Part shown: in pieces, positions 53,700 through 63,555 of the stretch | How the letters are laid out: every line of letters starts with the position of its first letter | Position numbering within the stretch: position 1 is the first letter of the stretch | From: JAJYSO01 sp964495935 | GTDB taxonomy: Bacteria; Bacteroidota; Bacteroidia; Flavobacteriales; Flavobacteriaceae | DNA length: 64,000 nucleotides | Assembly (NCBI GenBank): GCA_964495935.1 | Contig: CAZBXQ010000003.1 | Span: 1-64,000 of the forward strand | Direction of reading: 5' to 3' | The notes under the pieces: generated by a model | Seen by the model: the letters and a program-made list of their open reading frames with translations, nothing else | The model's database searches: none | What the model was told of the DNA's origin: nothing | Translations under genes and position numbers: made by a program

Positions 53700-56600
53700 C
53701 TAAAACTTCATCTTGTTTAAAAATGTTGGTAATACCACCAGTAGCAAGGGCAATGCAATGATAAATCCTCCAATGACGGCGATGGCCAAGGGTTGATGCA
53801 TCTGAGCTCCGGTACCAATTCCCAATGCTAAAGGTGTCAAAGCGATGATGGCACCGATGGCGGTCATCAATTTCGGACGCAAACGGGTGCTGATGGCATA
53901 AACAATAGCGCCTTCTTTTCCTTTCTCTGCAAAACTTTCCTGAAATTGGAGATAGGTAAAAATGGAATTTTCTCCGATGATGCCCACCATCATAATCAGA
54001 CCCGTGTAGCTGCCGACATTCAGCGGTGTGTTGGTCAGGTAAAGCAACAGAATGCCTCCCGAAATTCCCATGATGGAAATACCGAGTATAATTGTAGCCA
54101 ATGAAAGTCGGCGGTAAAGAAATAAAATAACAGTAAACACCAAAAAGCACGCAATAATCAGGATAGTCAGCAATTCTTTGAAGGATTGTTGCTGTTCTGC
54201 ATAAGCGCCGCCATACTCAATACTGTACCCTGCCGGTAATTTGATTTGGCTGTTGACCTTGTTTTGAATCTCCTGTACGGTACCGCCAAGGTTTCCGCCA
54301 TCCAAACGTGCGGTAACCAAGCCGACAGTTTGTAAATCCTCACGGTTGACTTCTGCGGTACCCTTTGTCAGAGTGACTGTAGCAAATTCACTGATGGGTT
54401 TCAGCAAACCGTTAGGCAGGGCAATCATACTGTTTTCAATATCGCTGACCGATTGATTCGTCTTGTCGTTGTACAGCAACCTGATGGGAGTGTATTGGAT
54501 TTGGTCAAAAATATTTCCGGCCACATTTCCGTCTAAATTGGCCTGAAGCTGGTTTTGAAAATCCTGTACTGAAATGTTGTATTGCGCCAGTGTCGTCAGA
54601 TTGGGCGTGACTACAATGGATGGCCCTGCAATCACAATTCCGTCAAATACATCGGCAGTGCCCTTTACTTGTTCTACAATATCTGCTACTTTCTGGGAAT
54701 AATCCTGAATGATATTTTGATCCTGACCAAATATTTTTATTTGAATGGGTTGCACACTCGTCATCAAGTCGCCCAACATGTCGGAAATTACCTGCCCAAA
54801 ATCAACTTCTAATGGTAACCCCGAAGATATCTCTGAACGAAGTTCATCAATCACTTCATCGGTTGATTTATCTCTGTTTTTCTTTAGCTGTATCAGGTAA
54901 TCACCGTTGTTGGGCTCTGTAATAAAGAATCCCATTTGGGTTCCAGTTCTGCGGCTGTAGGCTTCTACATTGAGGTTGGATGCAACGATTTTGTCCACAA
55001 TTTTAAGTTCCCTGTTGGTTTCTTCCAAGGAAGTTCCAGGGAGAGAGTTATAATCTAACACGATGGACCCTTCATCCATTTCGGGAAGAAATCCGGTACC
55101 GATTTTGGGCAAAATGAGGACGGTCAGTAAAATAAGTACTCCCACAAACACATAGCTTACCCACGGTCTGTGAATGAAAAAACGTACCCATTTTCTTTCT
55201 TTTACATCATGCCCTTTCAGTCCGGTAGCGTGTTTACCAAAACTTAATGCTAAGTAGATGACTGGAAGTAACAACCAGGTGGCAAAAAAGGAACAAATTA
55301 GCGTGATAATCATAGTGTCAGTCATCACTTTAAAATAGGCACCAGCTACACCTGTCATCAATCCGAAAGGCAGAAAGATAACGATGGTACTGAGCGAAGA
55401 CCCAACCATGGCTTTAAGCAAAAACTTCATGGCTTTCTGAACCAGCACTTTGGATGATTCGCCGGGATATTCTTCATGCGTTCGGTGAATTTGTTCTACT
55501 ACTACCACTGCATCATCTATGATTAAACCAATAGCCGCCGCCACAGCGCCTAAGGTCATAATATTGAAGGTTTGCCCTATAGCATAAAGCACCAACATTG
55601 TCAAACTGAGGGTGATGGGTATAGTAATTAAAATGACGGCACTGGCCCTCACCGACCGCAAAAACGTAATAGTCACCGCAATAGCCAGCAGCAGTCCAAT
55701 CCATAGCGCATCCGTAACGCTTCTGATAGCGCTTTGTACGAAATCTGCCTGCACATAATAGGGTTTCAGCGCTACATCTTTCGGCATTGTTTTTTCCAGC
55801 TGTGCAATCTTGTCCTTCATGGCATTGGCCACATCTACTACATTGGCATTCGGCTGCTGAATCACCGCTATCAATATACTCTCTTGCCCGTCAGCATTGA
55901 TTTTGATGTACTGTTTTGCCTTATGAACATTGACAGTGGCAATGTCGCCCAAGTGGATGGTTCGGCTGCCGTTGTTGCTGATGACGATATCACGCAACTG
56001 TTGCTCGTTGACGATTTGTGCATCGGTCAAGGTCAGATAAAGCCATCTGAAATCGGAAGAAAAACCGTTGGATTTGATGAAATTGGTATTGTTAATTGCC
56101 TGTTCTATCGCAGAAGGAGTAAGCCCCAATCGGGCCATCATTTGCTGATTCATCAGCACCCAAAATTCCTTGTCCTGACCGCCCATTATTGCAATCTGAC
56201 TCACACCCGGAACCTGCGACAGAAATGGCTTTATGGTGTAAAGCGCCAATTGCTTCAGCTCTATAGGGTTCATGGATTTAGAGGTCAGTGCATAGCCCAT
56301 TACAGGAAGAATAGAAGGGCTCATTTTTTCAACCGTGATACTGATATCGGGCGGCAACTGATTCCGGACTTCATTGATGCTGCTTTCCACCCGTTGTTTG
56401 GATAAATCAATATCGCTGTTCCAGTCCATAAAGGCGGAAATCTCACAACTTCCTCTGCTGGTAGTGCTTTGTACCATCTGAAGATCCGGTACTTTTTTTA
56501 TCGCTTCTTCCAAAACCTTTGTCACTCCCACCGTCATCTGGTTGACGGGTTGCTGGCCGGCATCGGCAATTACTTTTATCTTCGGAAAAGTGATTTGCGG

Positions 56601-56708
56601 AAATAGAGCCGAATGGATTTGGGTATAAGAAAAAATGCCTCCAGCTAAAACCAGAAAAATCAATACAAAAAGGGGATTACGATATTTTACAAAAAAAGAT
56701 TCCTTCAT
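53700..56708 (-). CDS. RND efflux pump, inner-membrane subunit (drug-type)
   Basis: This 1002-residue proton-driven pump has the AcrB-like plan. TM4 reads AAIGLIIDDAVVVVEQIHRT (about 387-406), with paired aspartates characteristic of proton relay and unlike either metal-pump signature in this window. The C-terminal half has the repeated TM10 region LMMVGIIGENSIFTYLQF. It is somewhat shorter than E. coli AcrB (1049). The substrate is probably organic (drug, dye or lipid) but cannot be read. It forms an operon with the adaptor (6-base gap) and TolC-like gene. Confidence 0.9.
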   Translation of the reverse strand: MKESFFVKYRNPLFVLIFLVLAGGIFSYTQIHSALFPQITFPKIKVIADAGQQPVNQMTVGVTKVLEEAIKKVPDLQMVQSTTSRGSCEISAFMDWNSDIDLSKQRVESSINEVRNQLPPDISITVEKMSPSILPVMGYALTSKSMNPIELKQLALYTIKPFLSQVPGVSQIAIMGGQDKEFWVLMNQQMMARLGLTPSAIEQAINNTNFIKSNGFSSDFRWLYLTLTDAQIVNEQQLRDIVISNNGSRTIHLGDIATVNVHKAKQYIKINADGQESILIAVIQQPNANVVDVANAMKDKIAQLEKTMPKDVALKPYYVQADFVQSAIRSVTDALWIGLLLAIAVTITFLRSVRASAVILITIPITLSLTMLVLYAIGQTFNIMTLGAVAAAIGLIIDDAVVVVEQIHRTHEEYPGESSKVLVQKAMKFLLKAMVGSSLSTIVIFLPFGLMTGVAGAYFKVMTDTMIITLICSFFATWLLLPVIYLALSFGKHATGLKGHDVKERKWVRFFIHRPWVSYVFVGVLILLTVLILPKIGTGFLPEMDEGSIVLDYNSLPGTSLEETNRELKIVDKIVASNLNVEAYSRRTGTQMGFFITEPNNGDYLIQLKKNRDKSTDEVIDELRSEISSGLPLEVDFGQVISDMLGDLMTSVQPIQIKIFGQDQNIIQDYSQKVADIVEQVKGTADVFDGIVIAGPSIVVTPNLTTLAQYNISVQDFQNQLQANLDGNVAGNIFDQIQYTPIRLLYNDKTNQSVSDIENSMIALPNGLLKPISEFATVTLTKGTAEVNREDLQTVGLVTARLDGGNLGGTVQEIQNKVNSQIKLPAGYSIEYGGAYAEQQQSFKELLTILIIACFLVFTVILFLYRRLSLATIILGISIMGISGGILLLYLTNTPLNVGSYTGLIMMVGIIGENSIFTYLQFQESFAEKGKEGAIVYAISTRLRPKLMTAIGAIIALTPLALGIGTGAQMHQPLAIAVIGGFIIALPLLLVVLPTFLNKMKF

Positions 56709-56714
56709 CTTGCC

Positions 56715-57638
56715 CTACTTTTGAATTTGAACAGTCGCTGTGTCTGAAAGTCCGAAGTTCCCCGATATCAGTACCCTGTCCGAAAGCCCGATATTGCCGG
56801 ACTTTATCTGAATAAACTTATCTGTCTCCAATCCTTTTTCAATTGACACTTTCACGGCGGTATGGTCGTTGATTAACTTCATCACCCAGAAAGAACTTTC
56901 CGTTTCATCGGCTAATACAGCCGTTTTGGGAATGCTCAGACCAGAAACAGTCGTTGTATTGAAATGGATGGTCCCGATAATATTTTGGGGTATGTCACTG
57001 CGGGTAGTTTTCAACAACACCTTTACCGTTTGAGAAACAGGGTCTGCAGTTGGCATAATTTTAGCAACGCTTCCGTTAATAATTTCTCCGCCGGGCAACG
57101 TGATCGGCAGCGTATGTATTTGCCGAATTTTACTCAAATACTCAAACGGAACTTCCACTACAAATCCGAAACTGCTTGCATTCGTAATAGTCGCCAGCAC
57201 TTCGCCATCCTGCACGTAATCACCCATCTGATGATTGAGCATGGATACATAACCGGTTGCAGGACTTGCCACCGAAGTGATTCCGTTAAAACGAAAAGAG
57301 GGGTCTAATTTATTAATCGTGTTGCCCAAAGCCCTTGCCTCCTTGGTTTCCAAAGTAAAAAGTACCGCTCCTCTGCCCACGTGGTCGGCTGGTTTTATGG
57401 TCATCATAGTGATATAACCGTTCGTATTGGCCTTTACATCTGAACTCAACAGATAAGTTGCGGTAGCATTTAGGGTAACCTGGTTGCTCAGTGTAACGGT
57501 ATCTGTGGGGGAAGCAATAGCTACCTGGGTTACATTTTCATCAGGACTTTCAGCATCTGCTGCTGTGGTTACTCCTTTGTTTTTGCATTGAGCAAAAAGA
57601 GTTAATGCGAGAAGTAAAAGAATAATTTGTTTCATCAT
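56715..57638 (-). CDS. RND periplasmic adaptor lipoprotein
   Basis: This 307-residue membrane-fusion protein has a lipobox (LFAQC, Cys about 19). Lipoyl halves (DHVGRGAVLFTLETKEARAL and MLNHQMGDYVQDGEVLATI) lack the long helical hairpin, so it is a minimal adaptor. A beta-barrel and membrane-proximal domain follow. It links the AcrB-like pump to the TolC-like channel. Its start overlaps the TolC stop by 4 bases, indicating coupled translation. Confidence 0.88.
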   Translation of the reverse strand: MMKQIILLLLALTLFAQCKNKGVTTAADAESPDENVTQVAIASPTDTVTLSNQVTLNATATYLLSSDVKANTNGYITMMTIKPADHVGRGAVLFTLETKEARALGNTINKLDPSFRFNGITSVASPATGYVSMLNHQMGDYVQDGEVLATITNASSFGFVVEVPFEYLSKIRQIHTLPITLPGGEIINGSVAKIMPTADPVSQTVKVLLKTTRSDIPQNIIGTIHFNTTTVSGLSIPKTAVLADETESSFWVMKLINDHTAVKVSIEKGLETDKFIQIKSGNIGLSDRVLISGNFGLSDTATVQIQK

Positions 57639-58900
57639 TGCAGAATAAGGTTTTGCAACTGGTTTTGAAGTTCCATGATATTGGCGCGGTACAAGATGAT
57701 GTTGGTTTTGAGGGTCAAGAAATTTTGAATGGACAAAATAAAATCTGTTATATGTACGTCACCTGTGGGAAGCTGTTTCCCATTGGCCTGCACCAGTGTT
57801 TCGGAATATCTGATTTGCTCGTTGGCCATGTTGAGCATTTTTTCGTATTGATTAATCTGTCCGTTCAGTTGCTGTGTCTTTTGTTCATATTGCCTTTGTG
57901 CCTTTTGTTCGTATTTTTCTCTGGTATCTTCCGCCAATTGATTTTGCATGAGCAACATTTTCTTTTGACGCCCGTCGTAAATCGGGAATGTGATAGCAAA
58001 CCCACCCATGATGCCGAAATTTTTATAAGGGGTAATGGTAAGCGCGGATTGATAACCTGCATTAGAAATCAGACTGATTTGGGGCTTATAATCATAACCG
58101 ATGACTTTGGATTCGTTGGCCAACTTTAAACTATCCGCTCTGAACGAGGCTGCATAAACACTTTCAGAAAAGCCCGGCGAACTAAGGGTTTCCGCAAAAT
58201 CAGGAGGTTCTAAAGGCAGATATTCAGTATCTATAATCCCTGAGAGATATTTCAGCAAGGCATAATTATTTTGCAGGTCTGCTTTTTGTTGTTCCAAGTC
58301 AAGTCGGCTTTGCTGAAGTGTAACTTTGAAAGCCAGATAATCCGCTTGCCTAAAAACAGCGCTACGCGTGAGTTTTTGTAAAATGACATCTTCCTTTTCC
58401 AGTAAATCAATAATCTCGCAGTTTATATTTAACTGCTCCTGTGCGGTATAGGTCAGGATATACTGATTAGATACCGTGTTTTTCAGAGTTTGAACGGAAA
58501 CCTTTTTCTTTGCCAGAATCTGCTGAACCTGCAAATGAAAAGCCGACAAGTGCGTTTCTTTATTTCCCTTGCTCAAAAGTGTTTTTGAAACATTTACCCC
58601 AGCAAAAAGGCTTTGCTTATTGGTAATGATTTCATCATACCCCCAACCGCCAATCACTGGTGCATAAGAACCGGAAGCCTCTCCCGAAACCAAAAAACCA
58701 TAACCCGCCCGTAGCTTCAAACTGTCTAATTTAGCAGACGCCGCCTGGTTATTCAGGTCGGTAAGCAGGGGACTGTTTTGGGTGGCGGATTTAATAAAAT
58801 ATTCGAGTGTAATAGATTCCTGCGCATGTAGTGCGGAAGAAAAGAACAAAATAACTATGACCGGAAATAACCTACAGAAAAGATACTTTAATAACCGCAT
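57635..58900 (-). CDS. TolC-family outer-membrane efflux channel
   Basis: This 421-residue protein has a signal peptide ending ALHAQ (about 27) and two TolC repeats. The first begins LEYFIKSATQNSPLLTDLNN. The C-terminal repeat contains a Gln-rich helix (YEQKTQQLNGQINQYEKML) and ends RANIMELQNQLQNLILQ. It is the first gene of the drug-type RND operon, following a terminator that isolates it from the PepSY gene. Confidence 0.87.
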   Translation of the reverse strand: MRLLKYLFCRLFPVIVILFFSSALHAQESITLEYFIKSATQNSPLLTDLNNQAASAKLDSLKLRAGYGFLVSGEASGSYAPVIGGWGYDEIITNKQSLFAGVNVSKTLLSKGNKETHLSAFHLQVQQILAKKKVSVQTLKNTVSNQYILTYTAQEQLNINCEIIDLLEKEDVILQKLTRSAVFRQADYLAFKVTLQQSRLDLEQQKADLQNNYALLKYLSGIIDTEYLPLEPPDFAETLSSPGFSESVYAASFRADSLKLANESKVIGYDYKPQISLISNAGYQSALTITPYKNFGIMGGFAITFPIYDGRQKKMLLMQNQLAEDTREKYEQKAQRQYEQKTQQLNGQINQYEKMLNMANEQIRYSETLVQANGKQLPTGDVHITDFILSIQNFLTLKTNIILYRANIMELQNQLQNLILQ

Positions 58901-58923
58901 CTTGCTATTGCTAAATTGATTGA

Positions 58924-58955
58924 AAACAAAAGATGAGCCTCAAAATGGCTCATCT
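58924..58955 (-). terminator. Intrinsic terminator between PepSY gene and RND operon
   Basis: On the minus strand AGATGAGCC (58955-58947) and GGCTCATCT (58939-58931) pair perfectly over 9 bp around ATTTTGA and are followed by TTTGTTTTC. It starts about 20 bases after the PepSY stop, so the RND operon probably needs its own promoter. Confidence 0.8.
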
Positions 58956-58973
58956 GATAATAAATCAACATAA

Positions 58974-59402
58974 TCAGTCTTTATCTACATAAAGAAACTT
59001 ACCTGAATGATCAAAAATCAAATCTAAACCATTCACTTCTGCTTCGTAGGTAACCGTTCCTTTTGCATCTGTGATTTTTGCGGTTTCTTTGATTTTATTG
59101 CCCGCATAATTTTTGGCAATGTAGGCTTTGGCATTGGCAGGAAGTGTGTCGGTACTGATTTCAACCTCTGTTTCAAGAATGTTTCCGGAAGCGTCAATCA
59201 ATACAGAATAATCCGTTTCATCAACTTCAAATTCTGCTTCGTAATTACTACTCTCTTTATCCCATTTCAGCTCTTCTGCATTGGGATAGGATTTTTGCAA
59301 GGCTGATCTAACTACTGCCGGAACCTCTTTTTCCGACACTTTTTGTGCGTTAGCCAGTGACACGCTTGCCACTACTGCCAACAAAAAAACTAATTTTTTC
59401 AT
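58974..59402 (-). CDS. Periplasmic PepSY-like protein
   Basis: The frame opens at 59438, but ATG 59402 starts a textbook signal peptide (KKLVFLLAVVASVSLANAQ), giving 142 residues. The mature protein has two PepSY/BLIP-like repeats. The first has VPAVVRSALQKSYPNAEELKW; the second has LPANAKAYIAKNY and ends IFDHSGKFLYVDKD. Small PepSY-like proteins are common beside two-component systems and efflux pumps in Bacteroidota; their role is not established, perhaps as periplasmic inhibitors or sensors. Confidence 0.85.
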   Translation of the reverse strand: MKKLVFLLAVVASVSLANAQKVSEKEVPAVVRSALQKSYPNAEELKWDKESSNYEAEFEVDETDYSVLIDASGNILETEVEISTDTLPANAKAYIAKNYAGNKIKETAKITDAKGTVTYEAEVNGLDLIFDHSGKFLYVDKD

Positions 59403-59468
59403 TTCCTGATTTTTTGATTGTGAGCTCCAAATTTCCAAAGTGATTTTGAAGAAATTTAGAAGAGAATA

Positions 59469-60959
59469 TCATTTAAAAATATTCATCTCCTCGTTATAAA
59501 CAAGACTTTGGATATTCAAAAAATTCAAAACGCTGTGAAATATGTAGTTTTGAGAAGTAGTTTTGTTTGGTTTGAGTTGTTTTGAACCATCGGAAACCCA
59601 TACAATGAAGGGAATTTCATATTGTTCTTTCGGGGCGAAACTCATCGGAACGCCGTGCATATACAGATTTTTTTCTCCCAAAGATTCTCCGTGGTCGGAA
59701 ACGAAAAGCATTGTGCTTTTATAATCTTTCAGGTCTTTTAAATCTTCGATTACCTTGTGTAAAATATAATCGGTGTAAACAATCGTATTGTCGTACGCAT
59801 TGATAAGTTCCTGATGGGAGCAATTTCCCAGTTCCACGCTGTTACAGGCAGGTTTAAAGATTTCAAACTCAGGCGGGTATTTCTTGCCGTATGTTGGTCC
59901 GTGACTGGTGCTGGTGTGCAGGATTATCAGGATTTTGTTCTTTTAAACCGGTTAAAAGAACTTCATCAAAATCGCATCGTTCGCCTTTGCAAGCCGCCTT
60001 TAGATCTTCTTTTTTCTGATATATTTCAATATGAACGGGTGGTTCGCCATATCACTTCTACATTATTCCTGTTTAAATAATTGGGTAAAATCTCGTATAA
60101 ATCATTGGAATCGGTATGTTCCAAGATACATTTTACTCCGGCAGTGGTGTATGTCGCGCAAGAATTTGCATCGAAATGAAAAACATTTTCAGTTCTGGAA
60201 AGCAAAGGGTTCGTATTTCTTGCGTAACCGTACAAGGAAAAATTCTGTCTTCTCGCAGATTCTCCGATAACCAGTACCACCACCGATTTTTCGTTATCTT
60301 TTATCACAGTGTCGGGCAGAAGAATTTCTTTTTTATTTTTTTTGAGCATTATGAATATGATAAAGTGCGGTATTGACGGAATAAGGCCACGGCATTGCCA
60401 ATCCGCCCAATTGTTTGGAATTCTTATCAATCCAAAGCCAGTTACTTGCATTGACAAATGCCATAACCACGATAAACAATAGGGTAAGCGAAGAAGTCGT
60501 GAGGAATTTTTTCAATGATACATTGATGATTTTTGCTTTAATGATATAAATCGCCGGAAGAATTCCTAACAGAACAACATACAATATTAACTTAAACGAG
60601 AAAAAACTTCCCATCTCTTCGGAATTGGTATTGAATACGTTGCTAATCATACTTTCATCTATGATGATACCGTAAGTATTTACAAAATAAACTGCAATGG
60701 CGCTGATAATAAAAGTTAAAGTCAGTACAACCTTGCCCGCCATTCGGAAAAGAATATGTATAAGATAAAATGCAAAAGCATTCTCAACGACCATTAAAAT
60801 TACTAAACTGACCACCAGAAGGATGCCGTTAAAACTCGTGTAATCAATATTATTAAAAACAAATCTGAAAAACGGAAAATGAAAGAATACGAAATTCAGT
60901 ACACTCAACACTAAAACGAAATGCTTGATGTGGATGTTATTCTTTAATACTTTTAACAT
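59469..60959 (-). pseudogene. Lipid A phosphoethanolamine transferase (EptA-like), frameshifted
   Basis: From ATG 60959 the first 200 codons encode a five-helix membrane domain like EptA. One A is missing in the A8 tract near 60340-60347: one more base joins NAQKKNKKEILLPD. The middle piece has IGESARRQNFSLYGYARNTN and the nucleophile region SCATYTTAGVKC. A second break near 60050 (IWR then GEPPVHIE) and a third near 59936-59940 in a short A run shift the frame again. The last piece has LFVSDHGESLGEKNLYMHG and FAPKEQYEIPF. With three shifts no full enzyme is made. The family adds phosphoethanolamine to lipid A. Confidence 0.88.
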
Positions 60960-61171
60960 AAACGACGGTAATTTTATACAGAAAGGAAAGTCAGCTTACA
61001 AAAGACACATAAAATATTATCAGAATATTGTCCTAAAAAATGATTGAGAAAATAAAATTTCTCTTTTTAAATTCCGATGTAACCGTCAATAGACAAAGCT
61101 CTTTGACCGTACAAATAGAAGGAAGGCGATTGAAATCAGTAAAACCAGAGGCAAAAATTTGAACAGTTTAT

Positions 61172-63124
61172 TTACTCTTTCATTTTTCCGTTTGTAAAAC
61201 GTTCACTGGCAGTTTGATAATAGGAGATCGTTTCATTAATCAGTTTTTTGTCTTGTTTATTTTGTTCAGAAAGAGATTTGTCTCCCTCCGATACTTTGAA
61301 TTGTTTTACCCTTTTGCGGTCATCAATTTGGGTAAATAAGCCGTCTTTTAAAACACCTAAAGTTCTGTAATTACCGATAAAAGCCCTTTCCTCACCTGCT
61401 TTGGTTTGGTTAATATCTTTCCCATACAGTTCAGAATCGTACGTCCAATTCAAATAACCAAATAAGGTCGGCATCAGATCGATTTGAGAAGTAAGTCTGT
61501 CTATTTTTTGAGGCTTATGGGGTAGGTTATAAATAATAGCCGGAATGTGATGTTTATCGATGTTGATTTCCCATTTGCCGGCACTGCTTGCATTATGATC
61601 GGCCACGACGACAAAAACCGTATTTTTAAACCAAGGTTTAGTTTGTGCTTCCTTTATAAATTCTCCCAACGCATAATCTGTATATTTTACCGCTGCATTT
61701 CTACTCCCTTGTGGTAAATCAATTTTACCATCGGGGAAAGAATAGGGCCTATGGTTGGAAGTCGTCATGACGAACTGAAAGAACGGAGTCTGAGAAGAAT
61801 GACTCTTATCTGCGTATTTGATAACCTGTTGGAATAAATCTTCATCGCAGACGCCCCAAGCATTCTCAAAAGTGACCTCATTATCAGGAATAGTATAGCG
61901 GTGCGTTTCAATTCGATCTGAAAGAGGATTTCCTCTGTTCCTGTCCACGATATCAAAGCCTTGTCCACCAAAAAAGTTATTCATATTGTCAAAGTAGCCA
62001 TCACCTCCATAAATGAAGTATGGATGGTAATTTTTCTGCTTCAATATGGTGGCAATTGAAAAGATATGATCGTTGTTAGGCCGTCTTACAATGCTGTTTC
62101 CAGGAGTTGGCGGAACACTTAGTGTAAGGGCCTCCATACCTCTAACGGTTCGGGTTCCAGTTGCATAAAGATCAGTAAAAAAGACGCTCTGTGCCGCAAG
62201 ATTCTCATAGTTGGGTGTTAAGTTGTCTTTATTGCCGAATACGCTTAAAAAATCCGCACTGAAACTTTCAATAGTAATCAAGATGATGTTGGGACGTGCC
62301 TCCAGATCTCCAGTTGTAGTGCGATTGATTTTATCCCATTGTTCGGTATTATACTGTTGGTTTTCCTGTAAAAGATTTTTTTTCAACGAGGAATAAGCAT
62401 CTTTTTCATCTATCGTCGGGTAGAAGGTGTCATAATCCAGTTCATTTGATTTGTAGGCGGCAAAAAATGAAAACACCCCGTTTTTACCAATCTCATTGAT
62501 GACCAAATTATTACTAAAGTCAGCCATCTTATTTTTCATTACAAAGAGCAATAAAACAGTGATTATTGCAATGGGAAAAGTATATAAAAACCTTTTTCGA
62601 AAAGTTGGTCTATTCGAGAAAGTATAGTTTAAAATTCCTGTTTTGTGAAATAAAACAAAAGTGCCGATTACCAAGAGGATTAAAACAGCAATTATTAAGG
62701 GTAGTGGATACGATTGGTTAATATTGGAGATAACCTCATAGGTGTAGATCAGATAATCGACTGCTATAAAATTAAATCGTACCCCAAATTCATCCCAAAA
62801 GGGAAATTCTGCCATTAAGCTGAAATACAGGATGATCAAAATAAGTGATAAATAGATATAGGTGAAAATCTTATCCGCTATAGAGCCTATCCATCTTTTA
62901 GGAAAAAACAACAGGTAAATGGCATAAAGCAACAAAAAGGACAACACCACTGTCAGATCGAAAAGCAGCCCTGTTAAAAAAGCCCTTAATAGATAATTCA
63001 GCTGGAAGATTAAATCTTTTATGGACCAAACAAGAAGGGTAATCCGCGTAATAAAGGATAATAAAATATATAATAATCCAACAGATAATAGGATGGAAAA
63101 ACGGTTTTTAAAATAGCTTTGCAT
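61172..63124 (-). CDS. LTA-synthase-like membrane sulfatase/phosphoglycerol transferase
   Basis: This 650-residue protein has about five N-terminal membrane helices (1-200) and a periplasmic sulfatase-fold domain (about 270-610). Catalytic features are NIILITIESFSADFLSVFG with a metal-binding Glu, the nucleophilic Thr in GTRTVRGMEAL (about 325), and VVADHN with metal-binding Asp/His. In Gram-negatives such enzymes modify periplasmic glycans or lipids with phosphoglycerol or related groups. Its start overlaps the DgkA stop by 17 bases, and DgkA would recycle diacylglycerol released when phosphatidylglycerol is the donor. Confidence 0.88.
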   Translation of the reverse strand: MQSYFKNRFSILLSVGLLYILLSFITRITLLVWSIKDLIFQLNYLLRAFLTGLLFDLTVVLSFLLLYAIYLLFFPKRWIGSIADKIFTYIYLSLILIILYFSLMAEFPFWDEFGVRFNFIAVDYLIYTYEVISNINQSYPLPLIIAVLILLVIGTFVLFHKTGILNYTFSNRPTFRKRFLYTFPIAIITVLLLFVMKNKMADFSNNLVINEIGKNGVFSFFAAYKSNELDYDTFYPTIDEKDAYSSLKKNLLQENQQYNTEQWDKINRTTTGDLEARPNIILITIESFSADFLSVFGNKDNLTPNYENLAAQSVFFTDLYATGTRTVRGMEALTLSVPPTPGNSIVRRPNNDHIFSIATILKQKNYHPYFIYGGDGYFDNMNNFFGGQGFDIVDRNRGNPLSDRIETHRYTIPDNEVTFENAWGVCDEDLFQQVIKYADKSHSSQTPFFQFVMTTSNHRPYSFPDGKIDLPQGSRNAAVKYTDYALGEFIKEAQTKPWFKNTVFVVVADHNASSAGKWEINIDKHHIPAIIYNLPHKPQKIDRLTSQIDLMPTLFGYLNWTYDSELYGKDINQTKAGEERAFIGNYRTLGVLKDGLFTQIDDRKRVKQFKVSEGDKSLSEQNKQDKKLINETISYYQTASERFTNGKMKE

Positions 63125-63491
63125 AAATATAGGGGTAATAGATAATCAGAATAATAGCTACAGAAGTTGCGGCTGCAAAAGTGACTGCACCCGCAGAAAT
63201 GTCTTTGATAAAGCCAATTTGTTTATGGTAATCGGGATGGACGAAATCACAGAGTTTCTCCACAGCAGTATTGATACCTTCTATACTAAGAATAAGCCCA
63301 ATGGCCAACACTTGGAATAACCATTCTATCTTCGTTAGGCCGCAGATAAATCCAATAAAAATGAAAAGTGTTGCTATGGTACACTGTGAAATAATAGAAT
63401 GCTCAGTTTTAAACAATAGGTAGGCTCCTTTAAAGGCATATTTGAAACTTTTTACCCTTCCGAGTAAAAAACCATCTTTTGATTTAACCAT
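63108..63491 (-). CDS. dgkA: Diacylglycerol kinase (DgkA type)
   Basis: This 127-residue integral membrane enzyme has three helices and the family motif EGINTAVEKLCDF with catalytic Glu, followed by IKDISAGAVTFAA. It phosphorylates diacylglycerol to phosphatidate using ATP. Placed between a sensor kinase and lipid-headgroup transferases, it should recycle the diacylglycerol these transferases create from phospholipid donors. It overlaps the sulfatase gene, so coupled translation is likely. Confidence 0.9.
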   Translation of the reverse strand: MVKSKDGFLLGRVKSFKYAFKGAYLLFKTEHSIISQCTIATLFIFIGFICGLTKIEWLFQVLAIGLILSIEGINTAVEKLCDFVHPDYHKQIGFIKDISAGAVTFAAATSVAIILIIYYPYIYAKLF

Positions 63492-63555
63492 TTCATAACT
63501 CGCTAAAGATTAGACGAGCCAAAAATAATGGTGGATTTAGAAGAAATTTTGAATT

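Noticed and set aside
53605..54150. 181-codon minus-strand frame at the end of the RND pump
   Set aside because: It is an out-of-frame reading of the pump gene that runs into the intergenic gap; composition is not protein-like.
55734..56405. 223-codon plus-strand frame inside the RND pump
   Set aside because: Long antisense frame fully within a well-supported gene, no family resemblance, no promoter; typical of codon-biased RND genes.
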